This document shows positions 1 through 8,091 of a DNA stretch of 64,000 nucleotides, piece after piece. The first letter of the stretch is position 1. Each line of letters starts with the position of its first letter. Origin of the DNA: Mycolicibacterium porcinum (GTDB lineage: Bacteria; Actinomycetota; Actinomycetes; Mycobacteriales; Mycobacteriaceae). The stretch covers positions 33,498 through 97,497 of the forward strand of contig MSTD01000003.1 of NCBI GenBank assembly GCA_001942045.1, given 5' to 3'. The position numbers and the translations under genes were made by a program. The notes under the pieces were generated by a model. That model did not search any database, had not been told where the DNA came from, and was given only the letters and a program-made list of their open reading frames with translations.

Positions 1-12
1 TATAAGAGACAG
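1..12. other. Sequencing adapter remnant (Tn5/Nextera mosaic end)
   Basis: The first 12 bases, TATAAGAGACAG, are identical to the 3' end of the 19-bp Tn5 mosaic end used in tagmentation libraries (AGATGTGTATAAGAGACAG). Coding sequence of the next gene continues right after base 12. The simplest reading is untrimmed adapter at a contig end, so these bases are not genomic. Confidence 0.85.
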
Positions 13-978
13 CTCTTCATCGGATTGGTCGACGCCGGATTCGTCGGCTCGACCGGCCTGCCCTCGCCCCCGGTTGGGCTCGGCACCGGCGGCGCCGGCT
101 CGATCGACACCGTGCCCACGGTGGTGTTCGTATTCACCCTGCTGGTCACCGGCGTGCTGGTGGCCCGCAAGGTGCGCGGCGGCATCCTGATCGGTCTCGT
201 CACGGGCACTGTGGTGGCGGTGATCGTCGAGGCGATCTGGCACCTCGGCTCAGCGCAAGAGAAACACGGCGGTTGGGGGTTGTCGGTGCCGACCTTGTCC
301 GGCTCACCGTTCGCGCTGCCCGACCTTTCCCTCGTCGGCGACGTCAGCCTGGGCGCCTTCAGCCGGATCGGTGCGCTGGCCGCGATCATGCTGGTGTTCA
401 CCTTGGTGTTCGCCAATTTCTTCGACGCCATGGGAACCATGACCGGGCTGTCCCGGGAGGCCGGGCTGTCCGACTCCCAAGGCAACTTCCCCCGCCTGAA
501 ATCGGCGCTGATCGTCGAAGGCGCGGGCGCCGTCGTCGGTGGTTCCTCGTCAGCGTCCTCCAACACCGTCTTCATCGAGTCCGGGGCCGGCATCGAGGAG
601 GGTTCCCGCACCGGGTTCGCCAACCTCATCACCGGCGCGCTGTTCCTGGCGGCCATGTTCGTCGCCCCGCTGGCTTCGATCGTGCCCACCGAGGTCGCCG
701 CCGCAGCGCTGGTGATCGTCGGCGCGATGATGGTCTCGCAGCTGCGTCACATCGATCTGACGGAGTTCTCGGTGGCGCTGCCCGTGGTGCTCACCGTGGC
801 CACGATGGCGTTCAGCTATTCGATTGCCAATGGCATCGGCGTCGGCTTCGTGGCCTGGGCCGTGCTGCGGTCGGCCGCGGGCAAGGCCCGCGAGGTCAGC
901 CCGCTGCTGTGGATCGTGGCCGCCGGCTTCATCCTGTACTTCGCCCGCGGCTGGATCGAGTCACTCATCGGCATGTAG
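13..978 (+). CDS. NCS2 family nucleobase permease, AzgA-like, 5' truncated
   Basis: C-terminal part of a membrane permease of the NCS2 family, AzgA/guanine-hypoxanthine branch, which import purines with a cation. The visible part has many hydrophobic segments and the AzgA-type stretch FANFFDAMGTMTGLSREAG, followed by GGSSSASSNTVFIESGAG, where the substrate-binding region of the family lies. Only about 320 residues are present, while full proteins have 430-480, because the window begins inside the gene. The frame is open from base 13, so no start codon is claimed. Substrate is inferred from family only. Confidence 0.85.
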   Translation, partial: LFIGLVDAGFVGSTGLPSPPVGLGTGGAGSIDTVPTVVFVFTLLVTGVLVARKVRGGILIGLVTGTVVAVIVEAIWHLGSAQEKHGGWGLSVPTLSGSPFALPDLSLVGDVSLGAFSRIGALAAIMLVFTLVFANFFDAMGTMTGLSREAGLSDSQGNFPRLKSALIVEGAGAVVGGSSSASSNTVFIESGAGIEEGSRTGFANLITGALFLAAMFVAPLASIVPTEVAAAALVIVGAMMVSQLRHIDLTEFSVALPVVLTVATMAFSYSIANGIGVGFVAWAVLRSAAGKAREVSPLLWIVAAGFILYFARGWIESLIGM

Positions 979-1013
979 CGGCCGGTAGCCTTCTCGCTCA
1001 TGGGGATGACAAA

Positions 1014-1976
1014 GTGAGCGCCGGCCTGTTCGGTTTGCTCGACGACATTGCCGCGCTGGCACGGCTCGCCGCCGCGTCAATCGATGACATCGGCGCCGCA
1101 ACCGGCAAGGCGACCGCGAAGGCCGCCGGTGTGGTGATCGACGACACCGCGGTAACGCCGCAATACGTCCACGGCATCACCGCGGATCGTGAGCTGCCGG
1201 TGATCAAGCGCATCGCGATCGGCTCGCTACGCAACAAGATCCTGTTCATCCTGCCCGCGGCCTTGCTGCTCAGCCAGTTCGCGCCGTTCCTGCTGACGCC
1301 GATCCTGATGCTGGGCGCCACCTACCTCTGCTTCGAAGGCGCCGAGAAGGTCTGGGGACGGTTCATGGGCCACGGCGGGCACGACGCCGACGACCAGCCC
1401 ACCACGGCGACGGGTGGCGACGCCGAGAAGTACATGATCACCGGCGCGATCCGCACGGACTTCATCCTGTCGGCCGAGATCATGGTGATCGCGCTCAACG
1501 AAGTGGCCGATCAGTCTTTCTGGCCGCGGCTCATCATTCTGGTGATCGTCGCGTTGGTGATCACCGCCGCGGTCTACGGCGTGGTGGCCGGCATCGTGAA
1601 GATGGACGACATCGGCCTGTTGCTGGCCCAGCGTTCCTCCAACGTGGCGCAGAAGGTCGGCCGGGGCCTGGTCGCCGGGATGCCCAAACTGCTCGCGGCA
1701 CTGTCGACGATCGGCACGGTGGCCATGCTCTGGGTCGGTGGACACATCCTCCTGGTCGGCACCGACACACTCGGCTGGCACACGCTCTACGGCCTGGTCC
1801 ACCACGCCGAGGAGGCCGTCCGTCACGCCGTGGGCAGCACATTCGGTGGTGTGCTGGCCTGGCTGACCAACACCGCCGCCTCGGCGGTCATCGGTCTGGT
1901 GGTCGGAACCGTGGTGGTGGGGATCGTGCATGTGCTGCCATTCGGGAAGAAGGACAAGCACGACGCCGCCGCATGA
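1014..1976 (+). CDS. DUF808 family integral membrane protein (YedI-like)
   Basis: A 320-residue membrane protein of the DUF808 family (Escherichia coli YedI). The N-terminus MSAGLFGLLDDIAALARLAA is the typical family opening, and later hydrophobic segments include one near residues 75-100 and others in the C-terminal half. The GTG at 1014 is chosen because family homology starts exactly there; an open frame continues upstream but overlaps the permease and does not resemble the family. It lies 35 bases after the permease in the same direction, so the two may be cotranscribed. Biochemical function is unknown. Confidence 0.88.
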   Translation: MSAGLFGLLDDIAALARLAAASIDDIGAATGKATAKAAGVVIDDTAVTPQYVHGITADRELPVIKRIAIGSLRNKILFILPAALLLSQFAPFLLTPILMLGATYLCFEGAEKVWGRFMGHGGHDADDQPTTATGGDAEKYMITGAIRTDFILSAEIMVIALNEVADQSFWPRLIILVIVALVITAAVYGVVAGIVKMDDIGLLLAQRSSNVAQKVGRGLVAGMPKLLAALSTIGTVAMLWVGGHILLVGTDTLGWHTLYGLVHHAEEAVRHAVGSTFGGVLAWLTNTAASAVIGLVVGTVVVGIVHVLPFGKKDKHDAAA

Positions 1977-2099
1977 CGTTGGCCGCGCGCCGATTTCTCC
2001 TGCGGGGCTGCAATTCTCGGGAGACGAGGAGCCCCCGAGCAGAATGCGCCGGCCCGCAAATCATGCCGCGGAAATGATTCGGCGGACCCGCCAGAAAAT

Positions 2100-2199
2100 T
2101 CGCCGGCGCAAATATTTTTTAGGTCAACGCGTTTCGACGTGCCATACTGGTCGCGGACGTGTTTCGTACGTCCGGTTTGAACAATGAGAGAAGCAAAAT
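2100..2199 (+). promoter_or_regulatory. Promoter and untranslated leader of the cold-shock gene
   Basis: The 223-base gap between DUF808 and the cold-shock gene has an AT-rich patch (about 2109-2121) followed by CATACT at 2143-2148, a possible -10 element. A Shine-Dalgarno-like GAGAGAAG (about 2187-2194) precedes the ATG at 2200. That would leave a leader near 45 bases. Long leaders are common for csp genes, but no conserved cold box could be confirmed by eye. Confidence 0.35.
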
Positions 2200-2403
2200 A
2201 TGGCACAGGGAACTGTGAAATGGTTCAACGGCGAAAAGGGCTTCGGCTTCATCGCCCCTGATGGTGGCGCACCTGACGTCTTCGTCCACTATTCCGAGAT
2301 CACCGGCAGCGGTTTTCGGTCCCTCGAAGAGAACCAGCGCGTCGAGTTCGAGATCACCCAGGGAGCCAAGGGCCCCCAGGCAGTAGGAGTTACTGCGGTC
2401 TAA
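2200..2403 (+). CDS. cspA: Cold-shock protein (CspA family)
   Basis: A 67-residue single-domain cold-shock protein: an OB-fold that binds single-stranded RNA and DNA and melts RNA structure. Both RNA-binding motifs are present, KGFGFI (RNP1) near residue 14 and VFVHY (RNP2) near residue 28, with the usual opening [17 protein letters not shown]. Length is normal for the family. It is monocistronic: its own promoter region lies upstream and a strong intrinsic terminator begins 20 bases after the stop. Mycobacteria carry several paralogues, so the symbol denotes the family rather than a specific orthologue. Confidence 0.95.
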   Translation: MAQGTVKWFNGEKGFGFIAPDGGAPDVFVHYSEITGSGFRSLEENQRVEFEITQGAKGPQAVGVTAV

Positions 2404-2422
2404 ACCGCTCTAAAACCTGATC

Positions 2423-2460
2423 ATGGGCTGGTACGGATAAATTCCGTACCAGCCCATTTT
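2423..2460 (+). terminator. Intrinsic terminator of the cold-shock gene
   Basis: A perfect inverted repeat, ATGGGCTGGTACGG (2423-2436) and CCGTACCAGCCCAT (2444-2457), with a 7-base loop runs directly into TTTT. An intrinsic terminator this canonical, with a U-tract, is uncommon in mycobacteria. The stem is symmetric, so it may also stop leftward transcription weakly. Confidence 0.85.
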
Positions 2461-2465
2461 GCGAT

Positions 2466-2966
2466 TCATACCCGCGTTCCCGCGGGGTCCGGCAGATGCC
2501 CCAACCATCGCGCGGATTCGAGCTGGGCCACCCGCAGTACGCGATCGGCAGTCTCGTACGCCGGTGTGCGCCGCTCCATTTCCTCCACCGGCATCGCCGC
2601 GGCGCAGCGCATCACCAACGCGCCGAGGGATTGCGACGTCTTGCACGGGACGACAAGGAGTTTCACGCGTGTGTCGCGCCCCGCGACCATCATCAAGCGG
2701 GGCCGGCTCAGCTTTATCCCGGTTGGCCCCCGAGTGCCCGTCACGATCGAGTCCAGGTCGAGCTGGCCCTCGGCAGACGACCAATTGACCCGAATATCAA
2801 CAACTTCCCCGAGTGATCGATGCAGGACGCCGACAAGTTCGGGCAGTTCGTTTGCCACCGACCCAGTGTGCGGCCACCAGGCGCCGTCGATATCCGTGCC
2901 CAGTTGCCGGGCAAGGGCGAGCCGAACCGGGCTGGCCAGTCGCCGGGTGCCGTTGAGGCCGTTCAC
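2466..2966 (-). CDS. DUF5994 family protein
   Basis: About 166 residues carrying the DUF5994 signature: LGTDIDGAWWPHTGSVANELPELVGVL, then VNWSSAEGQLDL and KLLVVPCKTSQSLGALVMR. The family is widespread in mycobacteria and other actinobacteria, small and soluble, and has no known function. The start is uncertain. GTG at 2966 gives VVNGLNGTRRLASPVRLAL, close to where family similarity begins; the frame stays open upstream to 3161 but that stretch resembles nothing. No clear Shine-Dalgarno sequence precedes either choice. The gene converges on the cold-shock gene and shares its terminator zone. Confidence 0.75.
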   Translation of the reverse strand: MNGLNGTRRLASPVRLALARQLGTDIDGAWWPHTGSVANELPELVGVLHRSLGEVVDIRVNWSSAEGQLDLDSIVTGTRGPTGIKLSRPRLMMVAGRDTRVKLLVVPCKTSQSLGALVMRCAAAMPVEEMERRTPAYETADRVLRVAQLESARWLGHLPDPAGTRV

Positions 2967-3249
2967 GACGAATGCGCTTCTGCACGAGCGTGAGGTCGAT
3001 CCGACGGCCGATCGGAGAAAACCGGCGTGGCGGCCGACTCGTACGAGCGGTCGGGGCCCTGCGGAGGTTCTTGCTGTTCGCAGTGGGAAAACAGTTCGGA
3101 CGATTCCATGAAGATTGTCCTTGAGAGGTGCGGGACTACCGCACTGGCATTCGGATGGCAAGCGATCGTGAATCGCCGACTGACGGTTTCAACGTCATGC
3201 CCACCCACAAACCTACACCGGTTGGCGACGTAGCGACCAGTGACGGTCT
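2967..3249. other. Intergenic stretch, no gene supported
   Basis: This 283-base stretch separates the leftward DUF5994 gene from the leftward TetR gene. Short open frames exist on both strands but show no family resemblance, signal peptide or good ribosome site. It presumably holds the DUF5994 promoter; no clear motif was seen. Confidence 0.5.
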
Positions 3250-3882
3250 TCAGGCGCGCACCGCAGGCAGGATCAACGTGTCGATGACGTCGCGGATGAA
3301 CTTCGCGTCGATGCTCTGTCCGCTGATCACCCGCATCAGACACATTCCGGTCATGACGTCGGCAACCAGCGACCAGTCCCGGTCAGCGCTCACCTCACCC
3401 CGAGCCGCGGCCCGCTCCAGGATCGCGGTCACCACGCGCCTGCCCTTGAGGAGCATCAGATCGTCGAGGGCCGAGGCCAGATGCGGATCATGAGTGGCCT
3501 CGACCGCGGCCCGCAATACCAGGTCGTAGGAGAAGTGCTCCTCGTCGTTGCGGACCGCACGGCGCACGAGTTCGTCGAAATCGCCCTCCAGGCTGCCGGT
3601 GTCGGGCGCGTCGTCGTCCAACAGATCGGGACGCCAGTACACGAGCGCATCGGTGATCAGTGCGGCCTTCGATGACCAGCGGCGGTAGATCGCGGCCTTA
3701 CCGACGCCAGCTCGTGCGGCGATGTCATTCATGTTGGTGTTGACGTAGCCGTTCTCGGCCAACGCTGCCAACGCCGCGTTGAGGATCGCCGCGTCACGCG
3801 TCGGGTCCAGCCGACCGTCGGTGCGCCGGCGCAGCTTGGACTCTGCGTCGGACGGTTTGTCACGACCTGTCGTCACGGTCAC
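3250..3882 (-). CDS. TetR/AcrR family regulator coupled to mmpL
   Basis: A 210-residue TetR-type repressor. The N-terminal helix-turn-helix spans about residues 30-75, with AALAENGYVNTNMNDIAARAGVGKAAIYRRW as the recognition region; a divergent C-terminal ligand domain follows. The GTG start at 3882 overlaps the TGA stop of mmpL (GTGA), so it is translationally coupled and is the last gene of the mmpS-mmpL-tetR operon. Such regulators normally repress the efflux operon they belong to and respond to a transported compound. Its likely operator is the palindrome at 7252-7267 upstream of mmpS; this pairing is inferred. Confidence 0.88.
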   Translation of the reverse strand: MTVTTGRDKPSDAESKLRRRTDGRLDPTRDAAILNAALAALAENGYVNTNMNDIAARAGVGKAAIYRRWSSKAALITDALVYWRPDLLDDDAPDTGSLEGDFDELVRRAVRNDEEHFSYDLVLRAAVEATHDPHLASALDDLMLLKGRRVVTAILERAAARGEVSADRDWSLVADVMTGMCLMRVISGQSIDAKFIRDVIDTLILPAVRA

Positions 3883-6785
3883 GCCGTCGTCGTCGGAATG
3901 GGAGCGGTTGCGTCGTCCAGCTTCTTGCGTTCCCGATCGAGGCGACCCTGCCTGGTGATCTCAAAGGTGTTGAGCGGCCACCAGAACCAGCGGCCCAGTG
4001 CCGCGGCGATCGACGGCGTCATGAACGACCGGACGATCAGGGTGTCGACGATCAGGCCGATACCGATCGTGGTGCCGAGCTGGCCGATCACGCGCAGGTC
4101 GCTGACGATCATCGACGCCATGGTGAAGGCGAACACGAGCCCGGCGGCGGTGACGACCCGTCCGGTGGCACCGACGGCGCGGATGATGCCGGTGTTGAGT
4201 CCGGCGTGGATCTCCTCGCGCAGACGCGAGACCACGAGCAGGTTGTAGTCCGAGCCCACCGCCAGCAGGATCACCATCGACAGCGGGATCACGATCCATT
4301 GCACGCCGAGCCCGAGGATGTCCTGCCATAGCAGCACCGACAAGCCGCAGGCGGTGCCCAGTGATGCGGCCACGGTGCCCACGATCACCAAGGCGGCCAC
4401 CACACTTCGGGTGATGATCAACATGATCGCGAAGATCAGGATCATCGACGCGATGATCGCGATCATCAGATCGGTCTTGACGCCGTCCTGCATGTCGGCG
4501 TACATCGACGCAGTGCCGGCCAGGGACACCTTCGCATTGGCCAACGGCGTGCCCTTGACCGCGTCGGCGACAACGCCTTTGAGGTCGCGGACGTGGGCGA
4601 TGCCCTCGACCGAGGCCGGGTCGCCCTGGTGGGTGATGATGTAGCGGACGGCGTGACCGTCCGGTGAGACGAACATCTTCAGACCCCGCTCGAAGTCGGG
4701 GTTCTGGAACACATCCGGTGGTAGGTAGAAGAAGTCGTCGTTCTTGGCCTGATCGAAGTACAGACCGATCTCGGTGGCGCCCTTGGCCAATTCCTGTTGC
4801 TGAGCCTGGGTACCGGCCATCACGCTGTGGGTCGAGATCATGAAGTCGCGCATCCTCGACATCGAATCGATCGTCGAACGCAGCACCGGCAGCATCTGCG
4901 GCATCAGCTGGTCCATGCGATCCATATCGATTGTGAGCCCCTGCATTTCGTCAGTGAGCTTGTCGATGCCGTCCAGCGTGTCGAAGATCGAGCGCATCGA
5001 CTGGCAGACCGGGATGTCGAAGCAGTGCGGCTCCCAGTACAGGTAGTTGCGCAGCGGCCGGAAGAAATCGTCGAAATTGGCCAGGTTGTCGCGCATCTCC
5101 TTGGTGGCTTCCACCATGTCGTGGGTGCGGCCCACCATGCTGTGCGTCGTCGCGGTCAGCTCCGTCATGAGCGTGTACATGCGTTCCATGCTGGCCACGG
5201 TGCGGGCCATCTCGTCGGCCTGCTCCAGCATCTGAGCCGAGTTGTCGTTGTTGAACTTCGCGCCCTGCAGAGTCCCGGCGTTCTGCGCGCCGAGCAGGAA
5301 CGGGATCGAGCTGTGCTCGATGGGCGAGCCCAGCGGGCGGGTAATCGTCTGGACGCGTTCGATACCGCGCATGTGCACCACACCCTTGGCGACCCGGTCG
5401 ATGACGAGCATGTCGGCCGGGTTCCGCAGGTCGTGGTCTGCCTCGAGCATCAACAGTTCGGGGTTCATCCGGGCCTGGGAGAAGTGCCGGTCGGCCACGC
5501 CCATGGCGAGGTTGGCCGGCATGTCGGCCGGGGTGAATTTCTGGTCGTTGTACTGGGGCACATATGTCAGCAGGCTGACGAAGCCGATGACTGCGATCAG
5601 GCTGGTGACGAAGATGATCGGGATCGGCCAGCGCACCACCGACGTGCCGACCTTGCGCCAGCCCTTGGTGGACAGCTCCCGCTTGGGATCGAGCAGGCCG
5701 AACTTCGACGCCACGGTGAGGACCGCGGGCGCCAGTGTCAGGGCGGCGGCGATGATCACCAGGATCGCGATCGCACAGGGCAGGCCCATGGTCTGGAAAT
5801 ACGGCAGCGTCGTCATCGTCAGACACATGCACGCACCCGCGATGGTCAACCCCGAGCCCAGGATCACATGCGAGACACCGTGATACGCGACGTAGAACGC
5901 GTCCTCTTTCTCCAGGCCTTTCGATCTCTCCTCGTGGTACCGGCCGAGCAGGAAGATCACATAATCCGTGCCCGCGGCCAGCGACAGCATGGTCACCATG
6001 CTCACTGCGTACGGGGTCAGACCGATGATGTTGACGTAGCCCGCGGCGGCGGTGATGCCCTGCGCCGCAAAGAGTTCCAGTCCGATGATGACCATCGACA
6101 CGAGCATCGTCACGATGGACCGGTAGATGAACAGCAGCATGATGATGATGACGGCGACCGAAACCAACTCCATCGTCGCCATACTTTGATGTCCGGCCAC
6201 CTGGGTGTCGGCGTTGAGCACCGTGTTGCCCGCCACGTGGGCCTTGATGCCCGGCGGCGCGGGTACCGAGGCGACGATGTCGCGCACCGCGGCCACCGAT
6301 TCGTGGCTGGCGCTGGTGCCCTGCGATCCGTTGAGGAAGATCTGCACATACGCGGACTTGCCGTCGACGCTCTGCGAACCGGCGGCGGTAAGCGGATCGC
6401 TCCAGAAGTCCTGGATGTTCTGTACGTGCTCGTGATCGGCCTCGAGCTTGTCGACGATCTGGTCGTAGAACTTGTGAGCTTCATCGCCGAGCTTGTCGTC
6501 ACCCTCGAGCACGACCATCGCCGAGGAATCCGAGTCGTACTGCTGAAACACCTTGCCGATGTTCAACATTCCCTGGTACGACGGCGAATTCGTCGGGCTC
6601 AACGGCACCTGGCGCATCTCGGCGACTTCGTCGAGGGAGGGAACCAGTGCGCCCAGCGCGACGACGACAAGCACCCAGAACAGGATTATCGGTAGCGAGA
6701 AGATCCGGACCATGTGGCCGATGAACGGCCGGTGGGGTTTCGCGTGTGCGGTGCCCATTCGCTCGCTCCCCTTCGCGGTGCTCAT
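3879..6785 (-). CDS. mmpL: MmpL family RND transporter
   Basis: A 968-residue MmpL (mycobacterial membrane protein large) transporter, an RND-type proton-driven exporter of lipids, siderophores or drugs. It has two MMPL halves, each with a periplasmic domain and six helices; the proton-relay Asp-Tyr pairs appear as GTDY and GSDY. The second periplasmic domain contains a long helical hairpin rich in Met, as in the MmpL4/5 group. ATG at 6785 overlaps the mmpS stop (ATGA). A second ATG at 6758 has a stronger Shine-Dalgarno sequence (GGGGAG, 7-base gap) and could be the true start. Pairing with mmpS puts it nearer MmpL4/MmpL5 than MmpL3; the substrate is unknown. Confidence 0.95.
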   Translation of the reverse strand: MSTAKGSERMGTAHAKPHRPFIGHMVRIFSLPIILFWVLVVVALGALVPSLDEVAEMRQVPLSPTNSPSYQGMLNIGKVFQQYDSDSSAMVVLEGDDKLGDEAHKFYDQIVDKLEADHEHVQNIQDFWSDPLTAAGSQSVDGKSAYVQIFLNGSQGTSASHESVAAVRDIVASVPAPPGIKAHVAGNTVLNADTQVAGHQSMATMELVSVAVIIIMLLFIYRSIVTMLVSMVIIGLELFAAQGITAAAGYVNIIGLTPYAVSMVTMLSLAAGTDYVIFLLGRYHEERSKGLEKEDAFYVAYHGVSHVILGSGLTIAGACMCLTMTTLPYFQTMGLPCAIAILVIIAAALTLAPAVLTVASKFGLLDPKRELSTKGWRKVGTSVVRWPIPIIFVTSLIAVIGFVSLLTYVPQYNDQKFTPADMPANLAMGVADRHFSQARMNPELLMLEADHDLRNPADMLVIDRVAKGVVHMRGIERVQTITRPLGSPIEHSSIPFLLGAQNAGTLQGAKFNNDNSAQMLEQADEMARTVASMERMYTLMTELTATTHSMVGRTHDMVEATKEMRDNLANFDDFFRPLRNYLYWEPHCFDIPVCQSMRSIFDTLDGIDKLTDEMQGLTIDMDRMDQLMPQMLPVLRSTIDSMSRMRDFMISTHSVMAGTQAQQQELAKGATEIGLYFDQAKNDDFFYLPPDVFQNPDFERGLKMFVSPDGHAVRYIITHQGDPASVEGIAHVRDLKGVVADAVKGTPLANAKVSLAGTASMYADMQDGVKTDLMIAIIASMILIFAIMLIITRSVVAALVIVGTVAASLGTACGLSVLLWQDILGLGVQWIVIPLSMVILLAVGSDYNLLVVSRLREEIHAGLNTGIIRAVGATGRVVTAAGLVFAFTMASMIVSDLRVIGQLGTTIGIGLIVDTLIVRSFMTPSIAAALGRWFWWPLNTFEITRQGRLDRERKKLDDATAPIPTTTA

Positions 6786-7210
6786 ACGGATTTCACCAAG
6801 CAGTAGATGAACGGTTTGACGGTGTCGGTGCTCGCCCGGTCGTCGCGGACCTCGCCGTCGACGGTCACCCGGCACCGCAGATCGCTGACATCACGATCGC
6901 CCTGGGCCATGATGTTCGCCGACATCGAGGGCAGCGTCGTCACGATCGTGAAAGACCAAGGCAACGGGGTGTTTTCGATCAGATGAGGCTGACCGTTCTC
7001 ATCGAGATAGTTCAGATTCGCGGTACCACCAGACCCGGTGACCTCGTAGGTGATGTGCTTCGGATTGAAGTTCGCGGTGATGCCGGAACCATCTGCCGCC
7101 CTCGGTACGTGATGGTTGGACTCACGAATCCGAAGGATCGCGTACGCGCCCAAAGCGACGACCACCACCAGCACCAGCGGTATCCACGCTCTTTTGAGCA
7201 ACCGGACCAC
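6782..7210 (-). CDS. mmpS: MmpS family transport accessory protein
   Basis: A 142-residue MmpS protein: a short cytoplasmic start, one membrane helix (about residues 8-26), and a periplasmic beta-sandwich domain with the family pattern HITYEVTGSGGTANLNYLD. MmpS proteins partner MmpL transporters and are needed for export, for example of siderophores by MmpS4/5. The GTG at 7210 is set by a strong GGGGAGG Shine-Dalgarno sequence. It is the first gene of a three-gene operon in which every junction overlaps by four bases, so the three products are probably made in fixed ratio. Confidence 0.93.
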   Translation of the reverse strand: MVRLLKRAWIPLVLVVVVALGAYAILRIRESNHHVPRAADGSGITANFNPKHITYEVTGSGGTANLNYLDENGQPHLIENTPLPWSFTIVTTLPSMSANIMAQGDRDVSDLRCRVTVDGEVRDDRASTDTVKPFIYCLVKSV

Positions 7211-7251
7211 AGTTGCGCCTCCCCGACCTGCTATTCACCAATTGACCCCAA

Positions 7252-7267
7252 CGGAACTCAAGTTCCG
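7252..7267. promoter_or_regulatory. Candidate TetR operator before mmpS-mmpL-tetR
   Basis: Perfect inverted repeat CGGAACT-CA-AGTTCCG, about 40 bases upstream of the mmpS GTG. On the minus strand a TACAGT element (about 7287-7292) lies upstream of it, so the palindrome would sit just downstream of the transcription start, where a bound repressor would block elongation. Size and symmetry suit a TetR dimer. Which of the two nearby TetR proteins binds is not shown by sequence. Confidence 0.55.
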
Positions 7268-7321
7268 CCCAAGAGGATGCTGAGCACTGTACTCGAGTCG
7301 CGTCCCGACGACGACCCGGCC

Positions 7322-7990
7322 CTATAGGGCCAGGAACCGCTCCAGGCCGGCAATCACGATGTCGAGGTTGAATTCGAAATCCTGCGCGGCGGTCGCATCG
7401 ACGTCCCGATCGGCCACCACCCCACTGAGCAACGGGAAGTCACCGGGCGGCAGGTCCTTGAGGGCGCGCACCACTTCGGGCGTTTGGTGATGCAGTCGAG
7501 ACTCCGCCGTGCCGAGCACATCGTGCGCGGCTGACATGGCGAGGCCGGACACCAGGGTGAGGACCCGGCCCGCGTCGTCAGACCGGAATCCCCCCTCAAT
7601 CAGGGCGCGCAGCACCTGCTCGGCCAGCGCGAGGCTGGCAGCCCCACTGGTCCCCCGCAGCCGGAAACTCGTGGCCGTCACACCGAGTTTGAGCACGCCC
7701 TGACGGATGGCGTTGCCGTAGGCGCGCAGGATCTCCTGCCAGGTTGCCCCCTCGGGCAACCTGATCGAACGCAACTCGGTCTCGAACAGATCGGCCACCA
7801 CCAGTTCGAGCAGCCCGTCACGGTCACCTACGTAGTAGTGCAGCGTGGTGCGGTCCACCCCGAGTGCATCGGCCACCGCCTGCATCGTCAGCGCACCCGG
7901 CGCGATGGCGCGAGCCGCGGCGACGATCTTCTCCTGATCGATTCGCGGCGGCCGTCCCCGCCCGCGCCGCGGCGCGTTTCCGGTGGTCAC
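7322..7990 (-). CDS. TetR family regulator with TetR-type C-terminal domain
   Basis: A 222-residue regulator. The DNA-binding domain (about residues 15-65) contains MQAVADALGVDRTTLHYYVGDRDGL, characteristic of the TetR(A)-like subgroup, and the rest matches a TetR_C-type ligand domain. It is divergent from the dehydrogenase at 8092, with about 100 bases between the starts, so it may control that gene. It also lies just upstream of mmpS in the same direction, making control of the efflux operon a second possibility. No clear palindrome was seen in the divergent gap. Confidence 0.87.
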   Translation of the reverse strand: MTTGNAPRRGRGRPPRIDQEKIVAAARAIAPGALTMQAVADALGVDRTTLHYYVGDRDGLLELVVADLFETELRSIRLPEGATWQEILRAYGNAIRQGVLKLGVTATSFRLRGTSGAASLALAEQVLRALIEGGFRSDDAGRVLTLVSGLAMSAAHDVLGTAESRLHHQTPEVVRALKDLPPGDFPLLSGVVADRDVDATAAQDFEFNLDIVIAGLERFLAL

Positions 7991-8091
7991 ACCACAAACT
8001 CTAGTTGCTCTGGCGGCTCGGCCCGGACCACTCTTCCTTTTTTCTCACGGTCGTGGAAAACTGCCCGAAACCGAGCAAGGGAGCCGCTGCG

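Noticed and set aside
273..1013. Long N-terminal extension of the DUF808 protein
   Set aside because: It overlaps the permease in another frame and is Arg-rich shadow sequence; family similarity starts at the GTG 1014.
4797..6695. Long open frame on the plus strand antisense to mmpL
   Set aside because: Its product is rich in His, Arg, Asp and Val in the way expected from the reverse strand of high-GC coding DNA, and has no family resemblance. The mmpL frame on the other strand is certain.
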